From an uncultured Lachnospiraceae bacterium (lineage in GTDB: Bacteria > Bacillota > Clostridia > Lachnospirales > Lachnospiraceae), in assembly GCA_910577765.1 (NCBI GenBank), contig CAJTOV010000070.1, forward strand, positions 1-18,778: DNA of 18,778 nucleotides, read 5' to 3'. Below the pieces are notes generated by a model. It was not told the origin of the DNA and made no database searches. It was given only the letters and a program-made list of their open reading frames with translations. Position numbers and translations under genes: made by a program. Positions within the stretch are counted from its first letter, which is position 1; each line of letters begins with the position of its first letter. Of the stretch, positions 7,092 through 15,055 are shown piece by piece.

Positions 7092-9344
7092 CTATTCCAG
7101 CTTCCAGATATCCCGGTCGTACTCTGCAATAGTCCGGTCTGAGGAGAAGAACCCGGCCTTGCTGATGTTCACCAGCATTTTCCTGGCCCAGCTCTCCCTG
7201 TCCTCATAGTCCTTGTAGGCCTGTTCCCTGGCCCTGGCATAAGACCGGTAATCCAGAAGGGTCATGAACCAGTCCTTCTTAAGAAGCTCGTCGTGGAGAC
7301 GCTTCAGATTCTCCTCCTGACCGATCTTTAAGAGTTCCTCTCCTACCAGAAAATCCACAGCCTCTTTGATATCCTCATCCTGGTCGTAATAATCCCTGGA
7401 TACGTAATCCGCCTTGGCATAATGTTGGATCACCGTCTCGCTGGTCTCTCCGAAGATGTAAATATTCTCCTTGCCCACCAGGTCCGCAATCTCCACATTG
7501 GCACCGTCCAGGGTTCCTAAGGTCACCGCACCGTTCAGCATAAACTTCATGTTGCCGGTGCCGCTGGCCTCCTTGGATGCCAGGGAAATCTGCTCCGAAA
7601 TATCGCAGGCCGGGATCAGTTTCTCCGCCTTGGTCACATTGTAGTTCTCCACCATCACCACCTTCAAGTAGGGGCTTACCTGGGGGTCCTGGTTCACCAG
7701 CTTCTCCAGGCAGAGGATCAGGTGGATAATATCCTTGGCAATCACATAGGCCGGGGCTGCCTTGGCTCCGAAGATCACCGTAATGGGCGTAGCCGGAACC
7801 TTGCCCTTTTTGATCTCCAGATACTTGTGGATCACATACAGCGCATTCATCTGCTGGCGCTTGTACTCGTGGAGCCGTTTGATCTGGATGTCGAAGATGG
7901 AGTTCTCATCCACGTCAATATCCTGGGTCTCCTTAAGATACTGCTTTAACGCCAGCTTGTTGTGATGCTTGATCTCCAGCAGCTTCTTGAGACTTTCCCT
8001 GTCTGTAAATGCCTCCAGCTCCTCCAGCTTCGTGGCGTCTGTCTTGTATCCGGCCCCGATCTTCTCTGTAATAAAATCCGACAGGGCATGGTTGCAGTGG
8101 AGAAGCCACCGGCGGAAGGTGATTCCGTTGGTCTTGTTGTTGAACTTCTCCGGATACAGGTCGTAGAACTTTTTCAGCTCCGTATTCTTGAGAATCTCCG
8201 TGTGCAGGTAAGCCACCCCATTGACACTGAATCCATAGTGGATATCCATGTGGGCCATATGGACCAGGTCCTTGCTGTCAATGATGGCCAGCTCTGTATC
8301 CTCCACCTTCCGGCGGACCCGGTCATCCAGGATCTCGATAATGGGCACCAGCTGGGGCACCACTTCCTTTAAGTATGCCATGGGCCACTTTTCCAGAGCC
8401 TCTGCCAGAATGGTGTGGTTGGTGTAGGCGCAGGTCTTCTTCACGATCTCCACAGCCTCGTCAAAGTCAATGCCCCGCTCCGTCAGAAGCCGTATCAGCT
8501 CCGGAATCACCATGGACGGGTGGGTATCATTGATCTGGATCACCGCATAATCCGGCAGGTCATGGAGGGTACAGCCCTTCTTTACGCACTCATCCAGAAT
8601 CAGCCTTGCCCCATTGCTTACCATAAAATACTGCTGATAGATCCGCAGCTTCCGCCCGGCCTCGTCGCTGTCATCCGGATACAGGAACAGGGTCAGGTTC
8701 CTGGCAATCTCCTCCTTGTCAAAGGAAATGCCTTCCTCCACCATGGTCTCATCCACACTCTCCACATCAAACAGATGGAGCCGGTTGGTCCGGTTCCGGT
8801 ATCCGGTGACTGCAATGTCATAGAGCCTGGAATGGACCGTCAGTCCGCCAAACTGTACCGGATAGCTGACCTCCGTCCGTTTCAGCCAGGTCTTCTCCTC
8901 AATCCAGGGATTGGGCATCTCCTTCTGGAGCCCGTCTGCAAACTCCTGTTTAAAGAGCCCGAAATGGTAGTTCAGGCCAATGCCCGCTCCGTTAAGCCCC
9001 AGGGATGCCATAGAATCCAGGAAGCAGGCTGCCAGCCGTCCCAGGCCTCCGTTGCCCAGGGAGGGTTCCGGCTCAGCCTCCTCCACCTGACACAGATCCT
9101 TGCCGGCTGCTGTCAGCAGATCCCGCACCTCATCATACCATCCTAAGTTGATCAGGTTGTTGGACAACAGCTTTCCTATAAGGAATTCCGCGGAAATATA
9201 ATATATTTTCTTCTTGCCTTCGTTGCTTTCCTTGTGCTCTGCTTCCTCCTGAACCAGAGTCATCAGTCCTTCATACAGTTCCCGGCTGCTGCACTCTGCC
9301 ACCGGTTTTTTGCAGGCTCTGACCAGTCTTTCTGAAAGATTCAT
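7092..9344 (-). CDS. glgP: Glycogen/alpha-glucan phosphorylase
   Basis: A 750-residue pyridoxal-phosphate enzyme that releases glucose-1-phosphate from the non-reducing ends of glycogen or maltodextrin in the cytosol. Clear family landmarks: SLGNGGLGRLAACFLDS in the N-terminal domain, QINDTHPSM in the catalytic region, IQIKRLHEYKRQ, and the PLP-attachment signature EASGTGNMKFMLNG, in which Lys600 would bind the cofactor, followed by GTLDGANVEI. Length fits the clostridial subfamily, somewhat shorter than E. coli GlgP. ATG 9344 is chosen because AAGGAAGG precedes it; the frame is open to 9413 without a ribosome binding site. It is divergent from an AraC-type sugar regulator and has its own terminator, so it is a single-gene unit. 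A TATAAT box at 9436-9431 is a likely -10 element. Confidence 0.97.
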   Translation of the reverse strand: MNLSERLVRACKKPVAECSSRELYEGLMTLVQEEAEHKESNEGKKKIYYISAEFLIGKLLSNNLINLGWYDEVRDLLTAAGKDLCQVEEAEPEPSLGNGGLGRLAACFLDSMASLGLNGAGIGLNYHFGLFKQEFADGLQKEMPNPWIEEKTWLKRTEVSYPVQFGGLTVHSRLYDIAVTGYRNRTNRLHLFDVESVDETMVEEGISFDKEEIARNLTLFLYPDDSDEAGRKLRIYQQYFMVSNGARLILDECVKKGCTLHDLPDYAVIQINDTHPSMVIPELIRLLTERGIDFDEAVEIVKKTCAYTNHTILAEALEKWPMAYLKEVVPQLVPIIEILDDRVRRKVEDTELAIIDSKDLVHMAHMDIHYGFSVNGVAYLHTEILKNTELKKFYDLYPEKFNNKTNGITFRRWLLHCNHALSDFITEKIGAGYKTDATKLEELEAFTDRESLKKLLEIKHHNKLALKQYLKETQDIDVDENSIFDIQIKRLHEYKRQQMNALYVIHKYLEIKKGKVPATPITVIFGAKAAPAYVIAKDIIHLILCLEKLVNQDPQVSPYLKVVMVENYNVTKAEKLIPACDISEQISLASKEASGTGNMKFMLNGAVTLGTLDGANVEIADLVGKENIYIFGETSETVIQHYAKADYVSRDYYDQDEDIKEAVDFLVGEELLKIGQEENLKRLHDELLKKDWFMTLLDYRSYARAREQAYKDYEDRESWARKMLVNISKAGFFSSDRTIAEYDRDIWKLE

Positions 9345-9430
9345 CTTATACCTTCCTTTCTTGGACGCCGTGCCGGCTTCCTGTTTTCGGCTTTTCTGCC
9401 AGGATCGCCCCACGGCTGGACTATGGGAGT

Positions 9431-9436
9431 ATTATA
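9431..9436 (-). promoter_or_regulatory. Probable -10 box of glgP
   Basis: TATAAT on the minus strand, 87 nt upstream of the glgP start codon. No good -35 box lies at the usual distance, so activation by a regulator such as the divergent AraC protein is possible but not shown. Confidence 0.4.
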
Positions 9437-9457
9437 TCCGATTTCCTGATTTTTTTC

Positions 9458-9487
9458 TTGCATTATCCCCGGCAAATATGATACAAT
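9458..9487 (+). promoter_or_regulatory. Promoter of the AraC-family regulator
   Basis: TTGCAT (9458-9463), an 18-nt spacer and TACAAT (9482-9487). The start codon follows 44 nt later, after GGGAAAGGA. The -35 box lies about 20 bp from the divergent glgP -10 box, so the two promoters lie close together. Confidence 0.6.
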
Positions 9488-9530
9488 CCTATCATTATTA
9501 TGGATTCTATTCCCGGGAAAGGACGTTTTT

Positions 9531-10412
9531 ATGAATATTATCGAGTACGAAAACTATCATGAACATTTTCCGGAAGGGAATTCCGGCTTTCCCTATCTGA
9601 CCTATCCCTGCTCCATTCCCCATGATTTCACCCAGGTTCCCCTTCACTGGCATGAGGATATGGAACTGGTCTATGTCAAGAAAGGCATGGGTACCGTGTC
9701 TGTGGACTTTATCCCCTGCAAGGTCCGGGCCGGGGATATTATCTTCATCTGTCCCGGACAGCTTCACCTGATTCAGCAGTACCGGCAGGAATCCATGGAA
9801 TACGAAAATATTATTTTCCCTTTAAGCCTTCTCAATACACGCCAGATGGACGTTTCCTGGGAAAAATATCTTTCCCCTGTGATCCACCGGCAGGTGGCGC
9901 TGCCCCTCCAGCTTTGCCCCGGCATGGCCGGCTACCAGGAGACCGCCGCCTGCTTAGACCAGATTGATGCCATCCGCCGCACCTTCCCGGAGGCCTATGA
10001 ACTGTTTATCAAAGGGAAGCTGTTTGAACTGTTCTTTCTGTTATATAACCTGCACCTGGTCAGCACGCCTCCGTCCCAGAGCAGCCGCCAGAAGACACTG
10101 GACCGGATGCGCCAGATCCTGAAATACTTGGAGCAGCACTACGCAGAACCTCTGACCATTCAAAAAATGGCCGAAGCCAGCGGCTTCAGCCAGTCTCATT
10201 TTATGAAATTTTTCAAGAACACCTTTGGCATGTCCTTTACCGCCTACCTACGGGACTACCGGCTCACCATCGCCTCCCGGCTGCTGCTGGCCTCCGAGGA
10301 TACCATCCTGGCCGTGGCCGCGGCCACGGGCTTTGAGAATCTCTCCTACTTTAACCGGGTATTCCGGCAGAAGTTCGGAATGACACCACGGGAGTTTCGA
10401 AAACGGCAGTAG
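9531..10412 (+). CDS. AraC family transcriptional regulator with N-terminal cupin
   Basis: A 293-residue regulator. The N-terminal half (about 20-170) is an AraC-type cupin sensor with the HWHEDMEL metal/ligand-site motif (39-46) and GDIIFICPGQLH (68-79). The C-terminal 100 residues hold two helix-turn-helices: LTIQKMAEASGFSQSHFMKFFKNTFG and ILAVAAATGFENLSYFNRVFRQKFGMTPREFRK. This layout is standard for sugar-responsive activators. It is divergent from glycogen phosphorylase with only 186 bp between start codons, so control of glgP or itself is plausible, though not demonstrated. GGAAAGGA lies upstream of ATG 9531. No terminator is seen in the 99 bp to the convergent phosphoesterase gene. Confidence 0.93.
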   Translation: MNIIEYENYHEHFPEGNSGFPYLTYPCSIPHDFTQVPLHWHEDMELVYVKKGMGTVSVDFIPCKVRAGDIIFICPGQLHLIQQYRQESMEYENIIFPLSLLNTRQMDVSWEKYLSPVIHRQVALPLQLCPGMAGYQETAACLDQIDAIRRTFPEAYELFIKGKLFELFFLLYNLHLVSTPPSQSSRQKTLDRMRQILKYLEQHYAEPLTIQKMAEASGFSQSHFMKFFKNTFGMSFTAYLRDYRLTIASRLLLASEDTILAVAAATGFENLSYFNRVFRQKFGMTPREFRKRQ

Positions 10413-10511
10413 CCCTGGTCAAACGCCAGTCAGAAGAAACGCCATGTATAAAGGAATCGTCAGAATCTGCCCGGATCTCCCTACCTGATAGTCCCTTGGG
10501 TAACCCTCCGC

Positions 10512-12131
10512 TCACTCCCTAACCGGCATCTCCGGCGGATTTTCCGGCGGATTTTCCGCCGCCCCTTCCCACTCCCACCGCTTCTGCTCCTTCTCCACGT
10601 CCGCCACCATCTCCCCCATCTCCCCTACATATTTATTGTCCGGCGCCACCCGCTGCCACAAGGTATATCCGGAGGTGTTCTTCACATCTCCCCACTCCAC
10701 ACCGTTGCCGGCACAGTAATCGTAGTACACCTCCGCATACAGCCGGGTCATCCGCTCTTTCAGGTCATCAGGCACACCGTGAACCGTCTTCTTCACCTGG
10801 TCCTGAATCATCCCCTTCATAAACTCCGGGGCCTCCTGCTGAAAATTCAGCAGAAACGGGTCCTCCATCCCCCGCTCCGCCGCCAGCCTGGCCACATCTG
10901 CCTGCCTGGTCTCAAAAGCCATGGTCCCATCCTCCTGCCAGGCCAGATACCCATACTGGCAGGGGGGAATGGCATAGGGCGACAGCACGATCTCGGTGAT
11001 CCCATAGGCCGCCTCCTCCACCCCGGGAGCCTCCTTGTGCTTCTTGATCCTCTGGGCATGGAGATGGCCGCTGACATACAAGGGCAGTTCATACCTTTCC
11101 AGCAGACGGATCACCTGCTGGTGGTTCTCCATGGTACATTCCGTCTTGTACATCCGGCTCTCGGACAGGAGATTGTGGTGGGCCACCGGCACCACCACTG
11201 CCTGCTGCTCCCTGGCCAGCTCCAACTGGTCCTCCATCCATTCCAGGGTCTCTGTGCGAATCCGTCCGTTGACCTGGCTCACCTCCTCATACTGGCAGGA
11301 ATCCAGCATCATCATCCAGTGGGTGTCATCCAGATGGTACACATAGCTGAGAGAAGCCGGGTCCCGGCTTGCCGCCTGGTCATAGCCGAAGGAATGGTAG
11401 ATTTCCAGAAATGCTTCCCCATCCGGCAGATACTCTGCCCCCTGGCGGGTCTCTCCGAAATAGGTAGCCGCATGGTGGTTGTTGATATCGTGGTTGCCGG
11501 GAATCACCAGCACCGGAATCCCGGCATCCTGCACCTTCTGCAGCTTTCCGGCCAGGGCCTGGTGGCTGATCCGCTCCCCGTTAAGGGTAATATCCCCGGT
11601 CAGTACCAGGGCCGAGGGCCGGGTCCGGACTGCCTCCTCCACCAGGGCATCCACAATTTCCTCACTGTAGATGCTGACCTTCCCGTCGTCCCGGGTCATC
11701 ATCTGCCAGAATTCCTTCCCGCCGTCATGGGTGGCACGGCTCATGTAATGAAGATCCGAAGCCAGCATCAGCGCAGGCGGTATGTAAGGTTCCGGCTCCG
11801 GAACCTCCTGGGGCTTGTTCTGGGCCTGCCCCGGTCTCTGGCCCAGGCCGCCGGTCCGGTCCCCGCTGCCCTCCGTCTCTCCTGTTTTCTGGGAATCCCC
11901 GGATTCCGCATCGTTGCCCTCTGTCTCCCGGGATTCCTCCCAGTCCGAAGGCGTCGCCGGAACCCAGGTCTCCGGCGGCGTCCCGGATTCCGATTCCTGA
12001 GTCCATTCTTTCGTGGAATGCTCCCTGCCTGGACCTTCCCCGGCCAGATATCCCACAAGCCAGACGATCCCCATACAGCCCAGAAGCATTCCTATGTAAA
12101 GTAACACAATCAAACTTTTTTTGAATCTCAT
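10512..12131 (-). CDS. Membrane-anchored calcineurin-like metallophosphoesterase
   Basis: A 539-residue surface protein. Residues 6-30 form an N-terminal signal anchor. Residues 31-117 are a disordered Glu/Ser/Gly/Pro-rich linker, and the catalytic domain starts near 120. Binuclear-metal phosphoesterase motifs are complete: SDLH (125-128), GDITLNGE (179-186), GNHD (212-215), VAHH (316-319) and GHLHAQ (355-360). A roughly 170-residue C-terminal extension ends in a repeated ENPPENPPE. The protein faces outside the membrane and would cleave phosphate mono- or diesters; the substrate is unknown. ATG 12131 is chosen because AAGGAAAGG precedes it by 8 nt. An extended -10 element (TGCTATGAT, 12170-12162) immediately follows the galK terminator, so it has its own promoter. 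Confidence 0.9.
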   Translation of the reverse strand: MRFKKSLIVLLYIGMLLGCMGIVWLVGYLAGEGPGREHSTKEWTQESESGTPPETWVPATPSDWEESRETEGNDAESGDSQKTGETEGSGDRTGGLGQRPGQAQNKPQEVPEPEPYIPPALMLASDLHYMSRATHDGGKEFWQMMTRDDGKVSIYSEEIVDALVEEAVRTRPSALVLTGDITLNGERISHQALAGKLQKVQDAGIPVLVIPGNHDINNHHAATYFGETRQGAEYLPDGEAFLEIYHSFGYDQAASRDPASLSYVYHLDDTHWMMMLDSCQYEEVSQVNGRIRTETLEWMEDQLELAREQQAVVVPVAHHNLLSESRMYKTECTMENHQQVIRLLERYELPLYVSGHLHAQRIKKHKEAPGVEEAAYGITEIVLSPYAIPPCQYGYLAWQEDGTMAFETRQADVARLAAERGMEDPFLLNFQQEAPEFMKGMIQDQVKKTVHGVPDDLKERMTRLYAEVYYDYCAGNGVEWGDVKNTSGYTLWQRVAPDNKYVGEMGEMVADVEKEQKRWEWEGAAENPPENPPEMPVRE

Positions 12132-12161
12132 GTATTCTGCCTTTCCTTCTGTCCGAAGGTC

Positions 12162-12170
12162 ATCATAGCA
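12162..12170 (-). promoter_or_regulatory. Extended -10 element of the phosphoesterase gene
   Basis: TGCTATGAT on the minus strand, 30 nt upstream of the start codon. No convincing -35 box is seen because the upstream sequence is the U-tract of the galK terminator. Confidence 0.4.
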
Positions 12171-12182
12171 CATTTTCGCCCA

Positions 12183-12217
12183 AAAGAAAAGAGGGCGGAT
12201 TCTGCTTCCTCCGCCCT
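12183..12217 (-). terminator. Intrinsic terminator of galK
   Basis: AGGGCGGA and TCCGCCCT (12217-12210 with 12199-12192 read on the minus strand) form an 8-bp GC-rich stem with a 10-nt loop, followed by CTTTTCTTTT. It starts 18 nt after the galK stop codon. Confidence 0.85.
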
Positions 12218-12235
12218 GTTACCTACGATGTGTTG

Positions 12236-13534
12236 CTATACGCTTTCCATTACATCATTCACACAGACTGCCCCATAAGGACGAATGCTCATCCGGTAGG
12301 CACATCCTTCTCCCAGAGCCTTCTCCATATAGGCAATATACTCATCCGTAATATCATTGGGCAGCATGGCCATGATCACCCCTGCAAACCCGCCTCCGTG
12401 AACCCGGCAGGCGCCCCGTCCCTTTCCGGCTATGTACAGCTCCGTCAGCGCCAGAGCCACGGAAATGCCCTGCTCCTGGTAATTGCTGTTGGTGTAACAG
12501 TTCTGCAGCCACTTCCAGGACGAATTTCCCGAAGCGGTAATAAGCTCCAGAAATTCCTGGAACCTGCCTTCCTTTAAGGCCGCCACCTCTGCCTCCACCC
12601 GTTTATTTTCCTCAAAGAAATGAAGGGCACGCATAACCGAACGGTCTCCGGCAAAGGCCCGGACCTGGGCCAGATTTCCGATCACCTGCTCTTCGGTCAC
12701 CTGGGCACAGACCTCCTTGCCGAAGAATCCCGCAACCTTCTTCATCTCGCCGGGAACCGAGGAATAATCCGCGCTGAGATCCGCGTGGCCTCTGCCGGTC
12801 TGGACGATTATGAGACTGTGGTCCCGGGATGCGAAATCAAAGTCGATCTTTTCCACCACCGGAGCAGCCGGGTCCTGGAAATCAATGGTAATCAGTCCGC
12901 CTACGGCGCAGGCCATCTGGTCCAGAAGGCCGGAGGCCTTGTCCCAGTACACATTCTCCGCATATTTCCCTACATGGGCATAGGCAACCGTATCCATCCG
13001 GCTGTCATTAAAGAACTTGTTGATCATGGAACACAGAAGCATCTCAAATGCCGCCGAAGAGCTGACTCCTGCCGAGCTGATCACATTGCTGGTAATGTAG
13101 GCATCAAAGCCGCCGATCTTATATCCGTGCTCCGCAAAGCCTTTCAGAAGGCCCCGGACCAGATCCAGGGTTCCGGCCTTATCCCTGCTGGGCTCCAGAT
13201 GGTTTAAATCAATGGTAAACTTCTGGTTAAAGGTCTCGCTGATGATGTTGACCTCAGAACACTCGTTGACTGCCCCAATCCCCACACAGTCCAGATTGAT
13301 ACTTCCGGCCAGCACCTTGCCGTGATTGTGGTCCGTGTGGTTGCCGCTGATCTCGGTCCGGCCTGGTGAGCTGAAGATCCGGATATCCCGGTCCCCGTAA
13401 TTCTCCCGGAACTTCCCGATCAGGTCACGGTAGCGGGCCTGGTTGGCCTCCACCTGGTTTTCCCCATATAATCTTGCCAGCACCTTCCTGGCATTCTCCG
13501 TTTCCAGCAGCTTTATGGTCTCTTCTGCTCTCAT
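12236..13534 (-). CDS. galK: Galactokinase (clostridial GHMP subfamily)
   Basis: A 432-residue GHMP kinase predicted to phosphorylate galactose to galactose-1-phosphate, the first step of the Leloir pathway. Visible motifs: galactokinase signature GRTEISGNHTDHNHGK (58-73), ATP-binding SSAGVSSSAA (153-162), SGLLDQMAC (201-209) with likely catalytic Asp205, and CRVHGGGFAGV near the C-terminus. The classical signature is GRVNLIGEHTDYN; here the sugar-binding Glu is replaced by Asn65 and Tyr by His. From memory this variant is shared by many clostridial proteins annotated galactokinase. ATG 13534 is chosen for its AAGGGAG site; a TTG at 13564 is unsupported. It has its own promoter and terminator, and a perfect inverted repeat over the -10 box suggests repression. 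Galactose as the substrate is inferred. Confidence 0.88.
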   Translation of the reverse strand: MRAEETIKLLETENARKVLARLYGENQVEANQARYRDLIGKFRENYGDRDIRIFSSPGRTEISGNHTDHNHGKVLAGSINLDCVGIGAVNECSEVNIISETFNQKFTIDLNHLEPSRDKAGTLDLVRGLLKGFAEHGYKIGGFDAYITSNVISSAGVSSSAAFEMLLCSMINKFFNDSRMDTVAYAHVGKYAENVYWDKASGLLDQMACAVGGLITIDFQDPAAPVVEKIDFDFASRDHSLIIVQTGRGHADLSADYSSVPGEMKKVAGFFGKEVCAQVTEEQVIGNLAQVRAFAGDRSVMRALHFFEENKRVEAEVAALKEGRFQEFLELITASGNSSWKWLQNCYTNSNYQEQGISVALALTELYIAGKGRGACRVHGGGFAGVIMAMLPNDITDEYIAYMEKALGEGCAYRMSIRPYGAVCVNDVMESV

Positions 13535-13590
13535 GTTTCTCTCCCTTCTGTCACTTTCCGACAATCTGGATTATAACCGCTCCGGTCCTT

Positions 13591-13620
13591 CCGGATTGTA
13601 AAAAGTATAACACAATCCGG
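13591..13620. promoter_or_regulatory. Inverted repeat (putative operator) over the galK promoter
   Basis: CCGGATTGT (13591-13599) and ACAATCCGG (13612-13620) are perfect inverted repeats 12 nt apart, centred on the galK -10 box. A third, one-mismatch half-site (ACAATCTGG) lies at 13561-13569. The position suits a repressor that blocks transcription; the regulator is unidentified. Confidence 0.55.
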
Positions 13621-13633
13621 TCTGGCGGGACAA
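13605..13633 (-). promoter_or_regulatory. galK promoter
   Basis: On the minus strand, TTGTCC (13633-13628), 17 nt, then TTATAC (13610-13605). The galK start codon is 70 nt downstream. Confidence 0.6.
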
Positions 13634-13678
13634 TAGAATATTCTTTTATTTTGTTAAGGTTTTGTTAGAGGGTTGCCG

Positions 13679-14926
13679 TTACTGTCCGTGCCGGTCCCTG
13701 ATCACGGTTCCGTCGTTCCCGTACACGGTCCCAAAGGAGATTCCCTCCAGATACCGGTAAAACTCTTCCAGGGCCTCCGGCTCCTGATGCATCCGGGTGT
13801 AGCCTGCCGAGGAGGTGCCTGGAATCACCCGCAGCTTCAGCTCACCCTCCCGGCCCTCTGCCGGAATGGTCACCTCCAGCAGCATGGTTCTGGGAATGGA
13901 GCTTCCGAAGACAAAGTTTCCCAGACTGTAGACCACCGGCTTTCCGTCCAGATACTCGATTCCCTGGAGTACGTGGGGATGGGCCCCTACCACCAGGTCT
14001 GCCCCGGCATCCAGGAACTGGCGGCCCAGGGTTCTCTGGTATTCCTGGGGCATCTGGTCCCGCTCGATTCCCCAGTGGACATACACCATCACATAGTCAT
14101 GGTCCTGTTTCAGCTGCCGGATACGCTCCAGAAGCACAGCCGGGTCATAGGTTGCCAGCATGCCTGCATGGTGGTTCCCGGCTGCCCAGGTGCTGACCGG
14201 AATCACCCGGGTAGCTCCGATCACGGCGATCTTTCTGCCGGACAGCTCCAGACTGATCTCCCGGCTGGCCTCCTCCAGATTCTCCCCGGCTCCGGTATGG
14301 CCAATCCCTGCCTCATCCAGCACGGCACAGGAATCCAGCAGAGCCTCCTGCCCGAAATCCAGGGCATGGTTGTTGGCCAAAGTCACCCCGTCAATTCCCA
14401 TCTGTCCGAAGATTTCCACCCGCTCCGGCGGCAGCCGGAAGGTAAACTGCTTATCCGGTGCCTGGACCCCACGGCTGCTAAAGGGAAACTCCTGGTTCAC
14501 CATGAAATAATCCGCCTGGCCGATGACCTGCCGGTATCCCTCATCCAGCACCCCCTGGATTCCCCCGGCAGCCTCCCAGGCCCCCAGTACATGGTCCGAC
14601 AGATACACATCCCCGCCAAACAGCAGGGTGATCTCACCGTCTTCCCCGGCCTGCTCCTGGGTTCCGTCTTCCTGCCCGGCCTGCTTCTGGTCCCCGCCTT
14701 CCTGGCCCGCCTCCTGGTCCCGGTCCCCGCCTTCCTGGCCCGCCTGCCCATGGCCTCCGTCTTCCTGGTCCCGGTTCCCGCCCGGCTCCCCGATCCGGAT
14801 TTCCACTGTCTCCGCCAGCGCCCCCGTTTCTCCAGGCAGTCCAATCCGTTCATACTTACCTTGTCCGCAGCCTCCAAGCATCATGGCTGCCATCCCTGCC
14901 AAAACCACCAGTGTTCCTATTTTCAT
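13679..14926 (-). CDS. CapA-family (PGA_cap) surface lipoprotein
   Basis: About 415 residues. Residues 1-20 are a lipoprotein signal (MKIGTLVVLAGMAAMMLGGC), with Cys20 the lipidation site. Residues about 47-98 are a low-complexity Gly/Gln/Glu/Asp linker built from short repeats (EGGD, QAGQE). The PGA_cap metallophosphoesterase-like domain follows: TLLFGGDVYLSD (100-111), LANNHALDFG (183-192), VYVHWGIE (281-288), GAHPHVLQG (314-322) and YSLGNFVFG (333-341). CapA homologues take part in poly-gamma-glutamate or capsule metabolism, but no capBC or other capsule gene is nearby, so the role here is uncertain. Start: ATG 14938 abuts AGGAG with no spacing, whereas ATG 14926 lies 12 nt after it and begins the signal peptide; 14926 is preferred. 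Confidence 0.87.
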   Translation of the reverse strand: MKIGTLVVLAGMAAMMLGGCGQGKYERIGLPGETGALAETVEIRIGEPGGNRDQEDGGHGQAGQEGGDRDQEAGQEGGDQKQAGQEDGTQEQAGEDGEITLLFGGDVYLSDHVLGAWEAAGGIQGVLDEGYRQVIGQADYFMVNQEFPFSSRGVQAPDKQFTFRLPPERVEIFGQMGIDGVTLANNHALDFGQEALLDSCAVLDEAGIGHTGAGENLEEASREISLELSGRKIAVIGATRVIPVSTWAAGNHHAGMLATYDPAVLLERIRQLKQDHDYVMVYVHWGIERDQMPQEYQRTLGRQFLDAGADLVVGAHPHVLQGIEYLDGKPVVYSLGNFVFGSSIPRTMLLEVTIPAEGREGELKLRVIPGTSSAGYTRMHQEPEALEEFYRYLEGISFGTVYGNDGTVIRDRHGQ

Positions 14927-14995
14927 ATTCCAGATCATCTCCTGCTAAAGCCCTGTTAAAAAACAGCATTTCCGCCCCCAGACCCTGCATACTCT

Positions 14996-15024
14996 GTTAT
15001 AATCTAATTTTACCCGATTGGCAA
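14996..15024 (-). promoter_or_regulatory. Promoter of the CapA-family gene
   Basis: On the minus strand, TTGCCA (15024-15019), 17 nt, TATAAC (15001-14996). The gene starts about 70 nt downstream. The same spot carries TGTTATAAT on the plus strand (14995-15003), an overlapping extended -10 in the opposite direction. Confidence 0.6.
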
Positions 15025-15055
15025 GCAATATTTCCAACACAGGAGGGATTGTATT

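Noticed and set aside
8415..9146. 243-codon plus-strand open frame opposite glgP
   Set aside because: Antisense shadow of a well-identified enzyme; no promoter or domain.
10779..12104. 441-codon plus-strand open frame opposite the phosphoesterase gene
   Set aside because: Exact antisense of a gene with complete catalytic motifs; no ribosome binding site, low-complexity composition and no recognisable domain.
14629..14780. Repeats considered as a CRISPR array
   Set aside because: Units are imperfect, in frame within a coding sequence and lack unique spacers.
13673..14959. 428-codon plus-strand open frame opposite the CapA-family gene
   Set aside because: Shadow of the GC-rich third-position pattern of capA; repetitive Pro/Leu/Val composition and no domain.
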